Of a DNA stretch of 34,151 nt, positions 18,701 through 26,168 are shown piece after piece. Location of the stretch: contig CAZGQY010000022.1 in NCBI GenBank assembly GCA_964528035.1, positions 1 through 34,151 of the forward strand, read 5' to 3'. This DNA is from CAZGQY01 sp964528035 (lineage in GTDB: Bacteria; Pseudomonadota; Gammaproteobacteria; Methylococcales; UBA1147). The position numbers and the translations under genes were made by a program. Numbering within the stretch: the first letter of the stretch is position 1; each line of letters begins with the position of its first letter. The notes beneath the pieces were generated by a model that was not told where the DNA came from, did no database searches, and saw only the letters and a program-made list of their open reading frames with translations.

Positions 18701-18928
18701 TTCACCGGTATGGACCTGTTTTTTCCAGCGCTTGTCCGCGCCAAAGTAGACTTCCCGGGTACCCTCAAATACGCAGCGCTCGCCTTCTGTCGCACAGGTC
18801 TGGAATTGTGAAGAAGTTTGTGCCCCAAGGTCGCTGGAATGCAAAACGATAAGAATACTTAGCAGCGCAACTCCACCGCTACGGATATAACTTCGATTTA
18901 TATAATTAGTGATTAAAACAGAAACCAT
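15707..18928 (-). CDS. Large secreted multidomain protein, alternating Cys-rich and beta repeats
   Basis: A 1073-residue exported protein. ATG at 18928 is preferred over 18946 because GGAG (18936-18939) lies seven bases ahead; a long signal peptide ends near LGA (residue 36). Module C, about 51 residues, with RCxF, VYFG, RW, DC and FGDPAP conserved, occurs at 45-95, 285-335 and 519-569. Module V, about 75-85 residues, with NxS/T, a Leu-x-PG turn, a LAF motif and a closing LPY/VPF, occurs at about 103-176, 197-272, 341-420, 430-506 and 576-663. The order is C-V-V-C-V-V-C-V. V recalls the VHL beta domain (from memory, weak). Residues 696-892 are cysteine-dense with two YGRGxG motifs. Residues 903-1073 hold Ala/Gly-rich hydrophobic helices that could insert into a membrane. 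Function unknown. Confidence 0.85.
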   Translation of the reverse strand: MVSVLITNYINRSYIRSGGVALLSILIVLHSSDLGAQTSSQFQTCATEGERCVFEGTREVYFGADKRWKKQVHTGEVDCKVSVFGDPAPDTPKSCTVRTTALSQISVTNGSADEIGVFFIAPSGDQTFLRVLDAGKTFVQLLYPKQQLAFAQNKAWLGSMFVAGTATEQAITVPYEATQGAKAATKVISESDDSRSEVNVSIENTTKAQVEVYYLDTTNEPSHLRSLATGEHYVQRLHPMQKLAFARKSNWVGDAFVAGTEANQSVSVPFSAPTDRAYAARGKLCAKQGGRCDFTGLRDVYFGAGNRWVVRRANGGSDCTIDAFGDPAPNVSKNCYYAAKNEVSVMMKNRSDLTLLAVLLGTNGEDPVSLATLDPGMSYFAVIEAGRKLAFANSRNSLALGANYTASPDAPASIDLPYIPTTEQQTALAPVTVTLNNRAKENIRVYHYVDPAEQSLLLRNLAPGQQFTHTMYPSQRLATQQGKAWSGDFFVAGIEAKQSINLPFSAPADHPYIPRGVKCADEGKRCKFKGPREVYFGVANRWKIKRAISGVDCTTRKFGDPAPGAPKQCYLAPENEITVTLRNTSKADVLVFEYDKKVEEETTVKEGEKDHEPTTIGTVAPGKTRFVIIKKEHTLGFSQNDEYFGAEFKAILGAPAIIQLPYIEKLSQKRVKELAAKVLEELVKKQTEAVNSAPACWKNSYGRGVGTIPQSCGSGQARAGVLCYGNCKAGFRATAGVCWQDCPTGSSDQGAFCRFNEYGRGAGYAAWDFGLCESQNGGSGSCEWSGPMAYPKCKSGYEPFGCCICRPSKVVCKDPTGGDMLGQFDLSCTRKSYVNPPKVGQCAAGETMDAGGLCYTSCPKTHDPIGPVCWEQCPSSHPVVCGAACARTDADCGAVLSEQISSPLITAGGIAITAASLGTATPGVIAAKAAASTGKLGGKIAIKAAARLAAKKALKDQVRRSLRSSLIKGAKSIASDLTLDATIGAVITSAIYVGKGVHGIEVRKQYNKAIRKELDNKLSQTIDEASVDTIIETAMTGAEKRNPAADFPWESLDPVGIAEIVVAFKLPMCSDVK

Positions 18929-18935
18929 CGTTTGT

Positions 18936-18939
18936 CTCC
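18936..18939 (-). promoter_or_regulatory. Ribosome binding site of the large secreted protein
   Basis: GGAG on the minus strand, seven bases before the ATG at 18928. It lies within the first codons of the alternative longer frame from 18946, which argues against that start. Confidence 0.65.
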
Positions 18940-18994
18940 AAATCATTTGTTATTAGTATGAAACCGAGTATCTGCTCAGCGAGTTTTATGGTTA

Positions 18995-19095
18995 GGGTGT
19001 AAACCTTTGATTGTTCGGGACGCGTGAATACATCCATGTAAGCTCTGCTGCAACGTCCCTGTTGCAGAAGCCCGAATAATCAAAGGCTTGCACCC
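18995..19095. repeat. Palindromic repeat with cloverleaf-like interior
   Basis: A 101-base element with outer arms of 25 bases (left GGGTGTAAACCTTTGATTG plus TTCGGG; right is its complement with three mismatches). Inside are two smaller palindromes, TACATCCATGTA and GCTGCAAC-GTCCCT-GTTGCAG, so the single strand could fold as a stem with two inner hairpins. An exact 10-base direct repeat, ATGAAACCGA, lies on both sides (18958-18967 and 19121-19130). The GAATACATCCATGTA core resembles a repeat I recall from many marine gammaproteobacteria. It lies between the convergently oriented end of the gene at 19469 and the start of the gene at 18928. Confidence 0.75.
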
Positions 19096-19468
19096 TCGGA
19101 AAAATTATCGTTGAATAGTTATGAAACCGATTATATCAAGCGTTGTATCTTAATACATTCTGCTCTTCTGAAATCTTGTGTTGACGGGTGAAGCGAATCG
19201 AGAAGTGCTTAGTTGTTATGCGCACGATCGCAGAGCTAGAGGACGAATGAAGTGAGTGTAACGACGCAAAAGACTACTGATGATTAGTGAAAAAACTGAT
19301 AGTCTGGGAACAAAATCAATGGTTCCAAGTCCTTGTATTGATGATTTCTTCCTATCTGCAACAGATTCAGCTACAGGTGGTGTCCGCCCTTGGTGGGTAA
19401 CCAGCCATATTACTCACTGATCCAATGTCGACAACCCAGTTGCGAAATCCTGGGGCTGAATAAACCAC
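19096..19468. other. Intergenic region without recognisable gene
   Basis: About 370 bases between the palindromic repeat and the stop of the spermidine-synthase-like gene. No open frame with a ribosome binding site, no RNA gene and no strong hairpin followed by a T-run was seen. Part of it may be 3' untranslated sequence of the gene at 19469 and the upstream promoter region of the gene at 18928. Confidence 0.4.
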
Positions 19469-21973
19469 TCAACGTAGTAGTTCCTCATAACCTGCATAAG
19501 CTTTTTTGGCGCCTGTCACCTGACCTAAATTTTTAAGAACCTGAGAACGATGGAGATACATACCAGCTTTGGGAAGATTCCGCGCATGCTCCGATAATTT
19601 CTTCAAGTAAGGGTCGGTTTTCGCTGCTTGGATTTCCTCGATATGCTCCATGAACTGAATTAGCTCCATTCCCGTCATCCAGTTTTTCTCGTGAATTTTT
19701 TGCTGGCGTTGTGTAATAGGTGCCTGATATTCGATAACCGGTTTGTCGTCACTATTGATTGGGTAGGTCATGAATGTGTTATGGGATTTCCCGATATTAC
19801 CGATATAGTGAGCAAGTATAGGTACACGTTCTGCAAGGTTTTGCTGATTTTTATCGGAGAATATTAACGCGTCAAGCGAAAGAGGCTTGTTCTCGGATTG
19901 TGCCAGTAAGCCTATTATGGGCTTCTTCGATGAAAAGTCGCCTCTCCACAGGGTGATCTGGGGAAAGACTTCAGCCATTGTGCGGACAATGCTGCCGAAT
20001 TCGGTTTGGGATAGTTGGTAGGCCGGTAACCATTGCATGAACAATCCGTTCTTTTGCAGACTGTCTTTTACTGTTTGGTAATGCTCTAAAGAATACAAAC
20101 TACCTGCTCCGGAGCGCCATGGAACAAACAGGTCGGAAATTACAATATCGAATTTTTCCAGGCTACCCGCCAAAAAATTACGTCCGTCTTCTTCAATCAC
20201 CTGGGCTCTCGGATCAAAAAACAAGTTGTTATTAAAGCGGCCGAAATATTTTTCAGATGCGTATACAACATCGGGAATCAATTCTGCGACCACCAGCCTA
20301 TTTACAGGGAAATGCAACACTGCGCCTGCTGAAATTCCAGTGCCCAGTCCGAGAAAAAATACCGAATGGGGTTTGGGATGCAAAAGTACGGGTAGATAGC
20401 CTTCCATTTCTTCTAAATTTTTCGACCCGGATCCACCCAAAGTGTAATAATTATTGACCTTGATTTTTAATGAGTTTCGACGCCTCACGATTGCCACTGT
20501 GCCGCTACTGGATTCAGTGACTTCCAATAAGCTTTCCTCGTTGACAACAGGGTCTATCCTCAGTTGCGGAAGGCGGGTGGTGTCTAATACTGAAACCAAT
20601 AGAATGATGCCTGTCATGGGAATGATGATTGCTTCTTGGTTTTGTTTGCCCTGACGGTTGGTTACATAGAGTCCAGCTAACAAATAAATGATGCCGATCA
20701 AGCGAATTCCGGCCCAAACGCCCATTAATTGCAGTATTATGAATCCGGCGGCGATGGATCCTATGATCGATCCGGCAGTATTTAAGGCAACCAGCTGGCC
20801 AACCAGGCGACCGGAACTTGTTTCCCAGGGTTCGGCAATTTTCAGGAGAAACGGAAAAATGGCACCCAGTATCGTTACAGGAAGTGCCATGATTACAAAT
20901 TCCAGTTTAAAAACCTCGAAAAGGTATTCATCCCATCCCGCTTTCGAGCCGATATAATGTAGCTCGTTGGTCAAAAAATTAAACAGAAAAGGCGTTGTCG
21001 CTACAAATATTCCAGCGATACTAAAAAGCCAGAATAGTACGGTCTTTGGGCATAGCCTGTACTTCATTATCCTATTGGCCGCAGTTGCGCCCACGGCCAG
21101 ACTCAATAAGAAAACAAATAGAATTGTCGCGAAGGTATAAACTGAATTCTGCAGAACCTGAGCAAACATGCGCGTCCACAGAACTTGCAGGCAGAGAGTC
21201 CCAAATCCGGATACAATTGCCAGTACGCGAATTGTATTGAGCGATATCAATTCGGTGTCTGGTCGGTTACTGTTCCGGGATGGAGTCTCCAGTGCCTTGG
21301 CTCGACTGTAGGGCCACCGACGAGCTAGAATCAATGCTGCGCAGCCTATGCTCACAGTACAGAAAATTGCCAGCCAGTATGAAGCCGTAAAGCCAAGATT
21401 TTTGGGCAAATAGAATCCGGCAAGCAAAGTTCCGGCTGCGGCCCCCAATGTATTGATGGCATAAAGGCTCGAAATTTTTTGCCCGAGCTTTTGGGTGCCA
21501 CTTACAAGGTATTCACTCATGACGGGCAGAGTACCGCCAATAAAAAAAGCCGCAGGGAATAGTAGCAATATAGAAAGCAGGAATTTGACTAGAATAAATA
21601 GCCAGCGAAAATTGCCGAACAGTTCGAATATTGAGGGGTAGAGTGCATGGTATGCGTCCAGTATTTGGAAATAGCCGAGAACGCTAATAGCAACAGCCAA
21701 TTCCAACAGGCCATAAGTTTGCAATGGGTTATCCAGTCGGGCAGCGCGTTGGCCCCAGAAATAACCTCCTGTGGCCAGGCCAAGAAAAAATGTAGCCAGC
21801 GTTGTTGCCGTGGCAAATGCCGTATTACCAAAAAGTAATCCCAGTTCTTTCATCCATAACACTTCATAGATGAGTGTTACCAGGCCCGAGAAAAAAAAGA
21901 GAATTAGAATGAAAATAGTTTTTATTGGTGTTGAATTCTGATTGCGATTATTAGTGTCGAATGGGAGTCTCAT
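19469..21973 (-). CDS. Membrane protein with spermidine synthase-like domain
   Basis: An 834-residue fusion. Residues 1-470 contain about a dozen hydrophobic segments in two similar halves (FSGLVTLIYEVLWMKELG near 28 and SGFGTLCLQVLWTRMFAQ near 255 are related, so this looks like an internal duplication). Residues 480-740 form a spermidine-synthase-like Rossmann domain with the SAM/dcSAM motif FFLGLGTG near 540 and the acidic strand end VVAELIPDVV. The acidic motif ISDLFVPWRSGAGSLYS stands where polyamine synthases have their catalytic Asp. This architecture is common in marine gammaproteobacteria, but its substrate is not established, so a polyamine role is only inference. It stands alone, upstream of and divergent from rpoH. 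Confidence 0.85.
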   Translation of the reverse strand: MRLPFDTNNRNQNSTPIKTIFILILFFFSGLVTLIYEVLWMKELGLLFGNTAFATATTLATFFLGLATGGYFWGQRAARLDNPLQTYGLLELAVAISVLGYFQILDAYHALYPSIFELFGNFRWLFILVKFLLSILLLFPAAFFIGGTLPVMSEYLVSGTQKLGQKISSLYAINTLGAAAGTLLAGFYLPKNLGFTASYWLAIFCTVSIGCAALILARRWPYSRAKALETPSRNSNRPDTELISLNTIRVLAIVSGFGTLCLQVLWTRMFAQVLQNSVYTFATILFVFLLSLAVGATAANRIMKYRLCPKTVLFWLFSIAGIFVATTPFLFNFLTNELHYIGSKAGWDEYLFEVFKLEFVIMALPVTILGAIFPFLLKIAEPWETSSGRLVGQLVALNTAGSIIGSIAAGFIILQLMGVWAGIRLIGIIYLLAGLYVTNRQGKQNQEAIIIPMTGIILLVSVLDTTRLPQLRIDPVVNEESLLEVTESSSGTVAIVRRRNSLKIKVNNYYTLGGSGSKNLEEMEGYLPVLLHPKPHSVFFLGLGTGISAGAVLHFPVNRLVVAELIPDVVYASEKYFGRFNNNLFFDPRAQVIEEDGRNFLAGSLEKFDIVISDLFVPWRSGAGSLYSLEHYQTVKDSLQKNGLFMQWLPAYQLSQTEFGSIVRTMAEVFPQITLWRGDFSSKKPIIGLLAQSENKPLSLDALIFSDKNQQNLAERVPILAHYIGNIGKSHNTFMTYPINSDDKPVIEYQAPITQRQQKIHEKNWMTGMELIQFMEHIEEIQAAKTDPYLKKLSEHARNLPKAGMYLHRSQVLKNLGQVTGAKKAYAGYEELLR

Positions 21974-22138
21974 AAAGAATGAATCATGTCGATGCGCTTT
22001 AGTGGCAGGGCTTTCGTGAACTATGAATATTCATTGTGCAATGGCAGAGTTTAAGCTATTTTTCTGATTCATTGCTACGATCTTTAGAAAGAATATTGGT
22101 GTCTGAGGTTAGTTTCCTGCATCGAACTAAATTAAAAT

Positions 22139-22165
22139 TTAGCACTCTAACTCGTTGAGTGCTAA
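22139..22165 (+). promoter_or_regulatory. CIRCE operator (HrcA binding site) upstream of rpoH
   Basis: TTAGCACTC (22139-22147), nine bases (22148-22156), GAGTGCTAA (22157-22165). This is a perfect match to the CIRCE consensus, including the 9-base spacer, and the arms extend one more base pair on each side (22138 and 22166). It ends 33 bases before the rpoH ATG, so it is probably in the leader or overlaps the promoter. CIRCE is the operator of the heat-shock repressor HrcA. No confident -35/-10 pair could be assigned. Confidence 0.93.
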
Positions 22166-22184
22166 AATGAGCATGTAATTTATT

Positions 22185-22193
22185 AAAAAGAGG
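22185..22193 (+). promoter_or_regulatory. rpoH ribosome binding site
   Basis: AAAAAGAGG ends five bases before the ATG at 22199, supporting that start, which also gives the family's usual length. Confidence 0.7.
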
Positions 22194-22198
22194 CTTTT

Positions 22199-23053
22199 AT
22201 GAATAACGCGCTGGCTTTACCTATTAACCTATCCGTTGGATCATTCGACGCATATCTTGTCGGTGTGAATCAGATGGCCAGGTTAAGCGTAGAAGAAGAA
22301 CAAGCGCTGGCTATCAGATTCAGAGATGATAATGATCTGGAAGCAGCTCGCCAGTTGGTTATGGCAAATTTGCGTTTCGTTGTCCATGTTGCGCGAGGTT
22401 ATGGAGGTTATGGATTGGCGTTGCCGGATTTGGTTCAAGAAGGAAATGTTGGACTGATGAAAGCAGTTAAACGTTTCGACCCGAATGTGGGGGTGCGCCT
22501 GGTTTCTTTTGCAATACACTGGATAAAAGCTGAAATACACGAATTTGTGATTCGTAACTGGCGAATTGTGAAGGTCGCTACGACCAAAGCTCAAAGAAAG
22601 CTGTTTTTTAACCTTAAAAAATCGAAAAAGAATTTAGGTTGGCTGAATGTGGATGAAGCGAACGCTGTAGCCAAGGATTTGGGTGTAAAAGTAGAGACTG
22701 TGTACGAGATGGAAAGCCGTTTGGATGCGAGAGATATGGCTTTCGATACGCCGGTGGATGATTCGAAAATGAGTGAAGGAAGTTATTCTCCTTCAAGCTA
22801 TTTAAGTCATAACGACAACGATCCGGCGACTGCTATCGAAGGTTCTGACTGGGAAAGTTATGAGCAAAAACGTTTGAAAATAGCACTGACTCAACTCGAT
22901 GAGCGTAGTCGCGATATTCTGGTTAGCCGTTGGTTGGATGAAGATAAACTGACATTGCATGATTTGGCGGATCGTTATTCGGTTTCTGCAGAACGTATTC
23001 GACAATTGGAAAAGAATGCAATGAAGAAGATTAAGCTGGCGATGGCGGCTTAG
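22199..23053 (+). CDS. rpoH: RNA polymerase heat-shock sigma factor RpoH (sigma32)
   Basis: Sigma32 directs transcription of chaperone and protease genes after heat or folding stress. The 284-residue length equals the E. coli protein. Region 1.2/2 begins FDAYLVGVNQMARLSVEEE, region 2.4 is FAIHWIKAEIHEFVIRNWRIVK, and the RpoH box QRKLFFNLKK (132-141), which separates sigma32 from other sigma70-type factors, is intact. Region 4.2 ends RYSVSAERIRQLEKNAMKKI. It is not next to ftsYEX, its usual gammaproteobacterial neighbours; the flanks are a spermidine-synthase-like gene and a sulfur enzyme. A perfect CIRCE element lies 33 bases upstream, predicting repression by HrcA in addition to any control of translation or stability. 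Confidence 0.97.
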   Translation: MNNALALPINLSVGSFDAYLVGVNQMARLSVEEEQALAIRFRDDNDLEAARQLVMANLRFVVHVARGYGGYGLALPDLVQEGNVGLMKAVKRFDPNVGVRLVSFAIHWIKAEIHEFVIRNWRIVKVATTKAQRKLFFNLKKSKKNLGWLNVDEANAVAKDLGVKVETVYEMESRLDARDMAFDTPVDDSKMSEGSYSPSSYLSHNDNDPATAIEGSDWESYEQKRLKIALTQLDERSRDILVSRWLDEDKLTLHDLADRYSVSAERIRQLEKNAMKKIKLAMAA

Positions 23054-23146
23054 TAACAGACAGTAAATGATGGCCAAACGGAAGCAGGTTTCTTGCTACA
23101 TAAGACAACTACGACTTTTGCTGTCCAGTAAACTCTGTAACGCTTT

Positions 23147-23308
23147 TATACCTTTCGCGTTCAAGAATGCCCGTTTTGAGTGCGTGGATTTTCGTGAAGG
23201 GCTAGGCGTAGAATCGCAGGAATAGTCATCTCTTTCAAGGTTCTACAACAACGCCCTTCGCGAAAAGATGCGTGCTATAAGTGAGTATTCTTGAACGCGA
23301 ATGGTATA
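23147..23308. repeat. Palindromic repeat between convergent genes
   Basis: A 162-base inverted repeat. The left arm begins TATACCTTTCGCGTTCAAGA and matches the complement of the right arm over 22 bases with one mismatch. The inner part is also partly palindromic (CGAAGGGC...GCCCTTCG type). On the minus strand the core contains GTTGTAGAA, CTAT and TTCTACGCC in the same order as the repeats at 6031 and 28003, while the arms are unrelated. It lies between the stop of rpoH and the stop of the sulfur enzyme gene and could limit read-through in both directions (inference). Confidence 0.75.
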
Positions 23309-23330
23309 GTTGCTGCAAGATGCTTTTTAA

Positions 23331-24368
23331 TTAACGTTCGACCGGAAGATTGTTTTTTCTCCATTCCATCATACCTCCTTTTAGATTATTCACTCGAGTA
23401 TAACCCAGCGCGGTCAGTATCGCGGCGGCGGTCGTACTCCTGACGCCTGCTCGGCACACGGTAATAATCTGGCAGTCTTTGTCGGCAGTGAGTTCAGAAA
23501 TATCGTTTGCAAGTGAGGGTAGCGGAATTAGCTTCGCGCCCTGTATGTGTCCCAGTTCCCCGCTAAATTCCTGCGTCTGTCTTACATCAATAATTAATGG
23601 TGGGTTATCGCTATTAGTTTTGTCGAAAATCGATTGTGGACTCAGCTGATACACTTTGTTGAGTTCAGCGATCGATGGATATTGAATTTCGGTATCGTCG
23701 GCGTCAGTCGCGTTAATTTGCAATACTTCCTGGATTTTCTCCGGAAGAGGCAGTCCCAATTCCGTCATGATCTGAATATATTCGTCACGAGTTTTGTTGG
23801 CTACGCGTGGATTGTGTAGTTTTTCGTGGCCAATTGTTGACTGAGTATTACCTCGATAATCGTGACTTGGAAACAGCAGGGTATTATCCGGGAGTTTGAA
23901 AAGTTTTTCGCTGATGCTGTCATATTGCATACCCGCGTCTCCGGCAGCAAAGTCCGTTCGACCAGTACCGCCTATTAACAGGCAGTCTCCGCTCAGAACT
24001 CTGTCTTTTGCAACAATGCTGATGCTGTCTGGCGTATGTCCTGGGGTATGAAGGATTTTTAAATTTAGCTCACCAATTGGCAGGATGCTTCCATCGTCCA
24101 GATGAATATCGACATTTGGTTGTGGAGCGGTTGCATGTCTGGAGATTTTGCAACCTGTTAGTCGTGATATTTCTGCACAGGCAGAGCGGTGGTCGGCGTG
24201 GGTATGAGTATCTAATACTACATCGAGAGTGAGCCCGTGGTACCCCAGTATAGCCAGATAACGGTCGATATTTGGATATATGGGATCAACGAGCAAGGCT
24301 TTATTACTATTCCTGCAACCAACCAGGTATGTTTTGCAAATACCATTATTGAGTTCGTTGAATATCAT
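23331..24368 (-). CDS. Persulfide dioxygenase-rhodanese fusion (MBL fold)
   Basis: A 345-residue protein. Residues 1-235 are an ETHE1-type metallo-beta-lactamase fold: THTHADH (H55, H57, D59, H60), PGH (H111), SGDCLLIGGTGRTDF (D128) and PSHDY (H169). The GGTGRTDF signature points to persulfide dioxygenases, which oxidise glutathione persulfide to sulfite. Residues 250-345 are a rhodanese domain with active-site loop CRAGVRS (Cys305). Such fusions couple sulfane sulfur transfer and oxidation, making thiosulfate or sulfite in the cytosol. ATG at 24368 was chosen because AGGA (24377-24380) lies eight bases ahead; the open frame to 24470 adds 34 unsupported residues. Glyoxalase II is a less likely alternative. 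Confidence 0.87.
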   Translation of the reverse strand: MIFNELNNGICKTYLVGCRNSNKALLVDPIYPNIDRYLAILGYHGLTLDVVLDTHTHADHRSACAEISRLTGCKISRHATAPQPNVDIHLDDGSILPIGELNLKILHTPGHTPDSISIVAKDRVLSGDCLLIGGTGRTDFAAGDAGMQYDSISEKLFKLPDNTLLFPSHDYRGNTQSTIGHEKLHNPRVANKTRDEYIQIMTELGLPLPEKIQEVLQINATDADDTEIQYPSIAELNKVYQLSPQSIFDKTNSDNPPLIIDVRQTQEFSGELGHIQGAKLIPLPSLANDISELTADKDCQIITVCRAGVRSTTAAAILTALGYTRVNNLKGGMMEWRKNNLPVER

Positions 24369-24549
24369 ACTATAAGTCCTGTAAACAGATATCAGTAGTC
24401 CACTATTGTAAACGGGCGATTGAATCAGGGAAACAACTTGGCTGGAAATAAGGGATCTGTTTTCTTTCAAAAGCTCTGTAGCCTGATCCGAACAAGCTTG
24501 TCGTGTTCGTGATAAAATTCATTACTTGATCAAGTATTATTTAGTGTGT

Positions 24550-25068
24550 ATGAGATTTACCAGAAATATCTATCTGATTGGGCCAATGGGAGCAGGGAAA
24601 ACAACTGTCGGTCGTCAATTGGCAAGAGCTCTTGGCATGGATTTCCATGATAGTGATTGGGAAATTGAATCCAGAACCGGTGTTGATATTCCGACGATAT
24701 TTGAATATGAGGGTGAAGAAGGATTTCGAAAGAGAGAGAGCGAGGTGATTTTTGAACTGACAAAGCTTGATAATATCGTATTGGCTACGGGTGGCGGGGC
24801 GATATTATCTGTGGTTAATCGACAGCGTTTGACCGAAAATGGTTTTGTCGTTTTTTTGAAATGCTCGGTGAATAGACAAATGGAACGCACCACTCGCGAC
24901 AATAATCGACCATTGCTGAACAATGATAATCCCAGAGAAAAATTGGAATTACTGAATCAAATCAGAGATCCATTGTACGCACAATGCGCGGATTCCACGA
25001 TCGATACGGGTAGTACGTCCAGTAAAGTGGCTGTAAAACAAATATTGAAAAAATTTAAACCTAACTAA
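24550..25068 (+). CDS. aroK: Shikimate kinase
   Basis: AroK phosphorylates shikimate at the 3-hydroxyl in aromatic amino acid synthesis. The 172-residue protein has the P-loop GPMGAGKT (11-18), the shikimate-binding region FHDSDWEIESRTG, GGGA in the middle, and the lid arginines of TTRDNNRPLL. ATG at 24550 gives the family length; an upstream TTG at 24526 would add eight residues with no ribosome binding site. aroB follows after 17 bases, the usual order. The pil genes that often precede aroK in gammaproteobacteria are not here. Confidence 0.95.
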   Translation: MRFTRNIYLIGPMGAGKTTVGRQLARALGMDFHDSDWEIESRTGVDIPTIFEYEGEEGFRKRESEVIFELTKLDNIVLATGGGAILSVVNRQRLTENGFVVFLKCSVNRQMERTTRDNNRPLLNNDNPREKLELLNQIRDPLYAQCADSTIDTGSTSSKVAVKQILKKFKPN

Positions 25069-25085
25069 TTCTATTGAATCTGTAA

Positions 25086-26168
25086 ATGAAAAAACTTCAT
25101 GTGGAATTGGGGGATCGGAGTTATCCGATATATATTGGCCCCAATCTTATAGGTCAGCCAGATTTGTTTCGTAGACATATCAGTTCGAGTCAGATTCTGG
25201 TGGTTACCGATGAAACCGTTGGGCTGCTGTATTTGCAGCATGTCGTTGAGCAATTAGCAGAATACCAAGTGTCAACTATTGTATTACCCGTTGGCGAGGT
25301 GTATAAAAATCTAGCAACAGTAGGACAATTATTCGATCAATTAATCGAAGCTCGCTTCAGTCGTAATGCTACTATTATTGCTTTGGGAGGTGGTGTAATC
25401 GGCGATACAGCTGGGTTTGCGGCGGCCTGTTATCAACGCGGGATAGCCTTTCTTCAAGTGCCGACAACGCTGCTGTCACAAGTGGATTCGTCGGTAGGCG
25501 GTAAAACAGGCGTTAATCATCCGCAGGGCAAGAACATGATTGGTGCCTTTTATCAACCGCGATGTGTTATCGCAGATACCAGTGTGCTCGATACACTGGC
25601 TGATAGAGAACTGAGTGCTGGACTTGCTGAAGTTATAAAATACGGACTTATCCGCGATGCTGATTTTTTTTGTTGGTTGGAACAAAATATCCAGCTATTA
25701 AAGGGTAGAGATGCAGACGCGCTTGCTTATGCAATAGAGATCTCCTGTTTGACCAAAGCAAATATAGTCTCTGAAGATGAAACCGAAGCTGGGATTCGAG
25801 CGATTCTCAATCTTGGGCATACTTTTGGCCATGCCATAGAAGCCGGTATGGGGTATGGGAGCTATTTGCACGGTGAAGCGGTGGCCATTGGAATGTGTCA
25901 GGCGGCAGATCTTTCTCGGAGGCTCGGTTTTTTATCAGACGGGGATGTTGACAGAATTATTAGCCTACTCAGTTCTGCCGGGTTGCCCGTTGCACCTCCT
26001 GAAAGTTTGTTAGCCAGTAAGTTTCTTGAATTGATGGCTATTGATAAAAAGAATATTGATGGCAATATTCGTTTCATACTGCTTGAAACTATTGGTCAGG
26101 CAAAACTACCTTGTAGCGTTGATTTAAACTTACTGGACGAGACACTGAATGAATACGGAAGAATCTGA
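25086..26168 (+). CDS. aroB: 3-dehydroquinate synthase
   Basis: AroB cyclises DAHP to 3-dehydroquinate, the second step of the shikimate pathway, using NAD and a divalent metal. The 360-residue protein has the NAD-binding GGGVIGDTAGFAAA (about 100-113), the substrate loop KTGVNHPQGKNMIG and metal ligands in GLAEVIKYG (Glu), LGHTFGHAIE (His) and LHGEAVAIGM (His). It follows aroK by 17 bases and overlaps the next gene by 20 bases, so the three are one transcription unit. Confidence 0.96.
   Translation: MKKLHVELGDRSYPIYIGPNLIGQPDLFRRHISSSQILVVTDETVGLLYLQHVVEQLAEYQVSTIVLPVGEVYKNLATVGQLFDQLIEARFSRNATIIALGGGVIGDTAGFAAACYQRGIAFLQVPTTLLSQVDSSVGGKTGVNHPQGKNMIGAFYQPRCVIADTSVLDTLADRELSAGLAEVIKYGLIRDADFFCWLEQNIQLLKGRDADALAYAIEISCLTKANIVSEDETEAGIRAILNLGHTFGHAIEAGMGYGSYLHGEAVAIGMCQAADLSRRLGFLSDGDVDRIISLLSSAGLPVAPPESLLASKFLELMAIDKKNIDGNIRFILLETIGQAKLPCSVDLNLLDETLNEYGRI

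Noticed and set aside
19469..21973. Ordinary spermidine synthase (speE)
   Set aside because: The protein has a dozen membrane segments and is nearly three times too long; it is the fused membrane type with unproven substrate.
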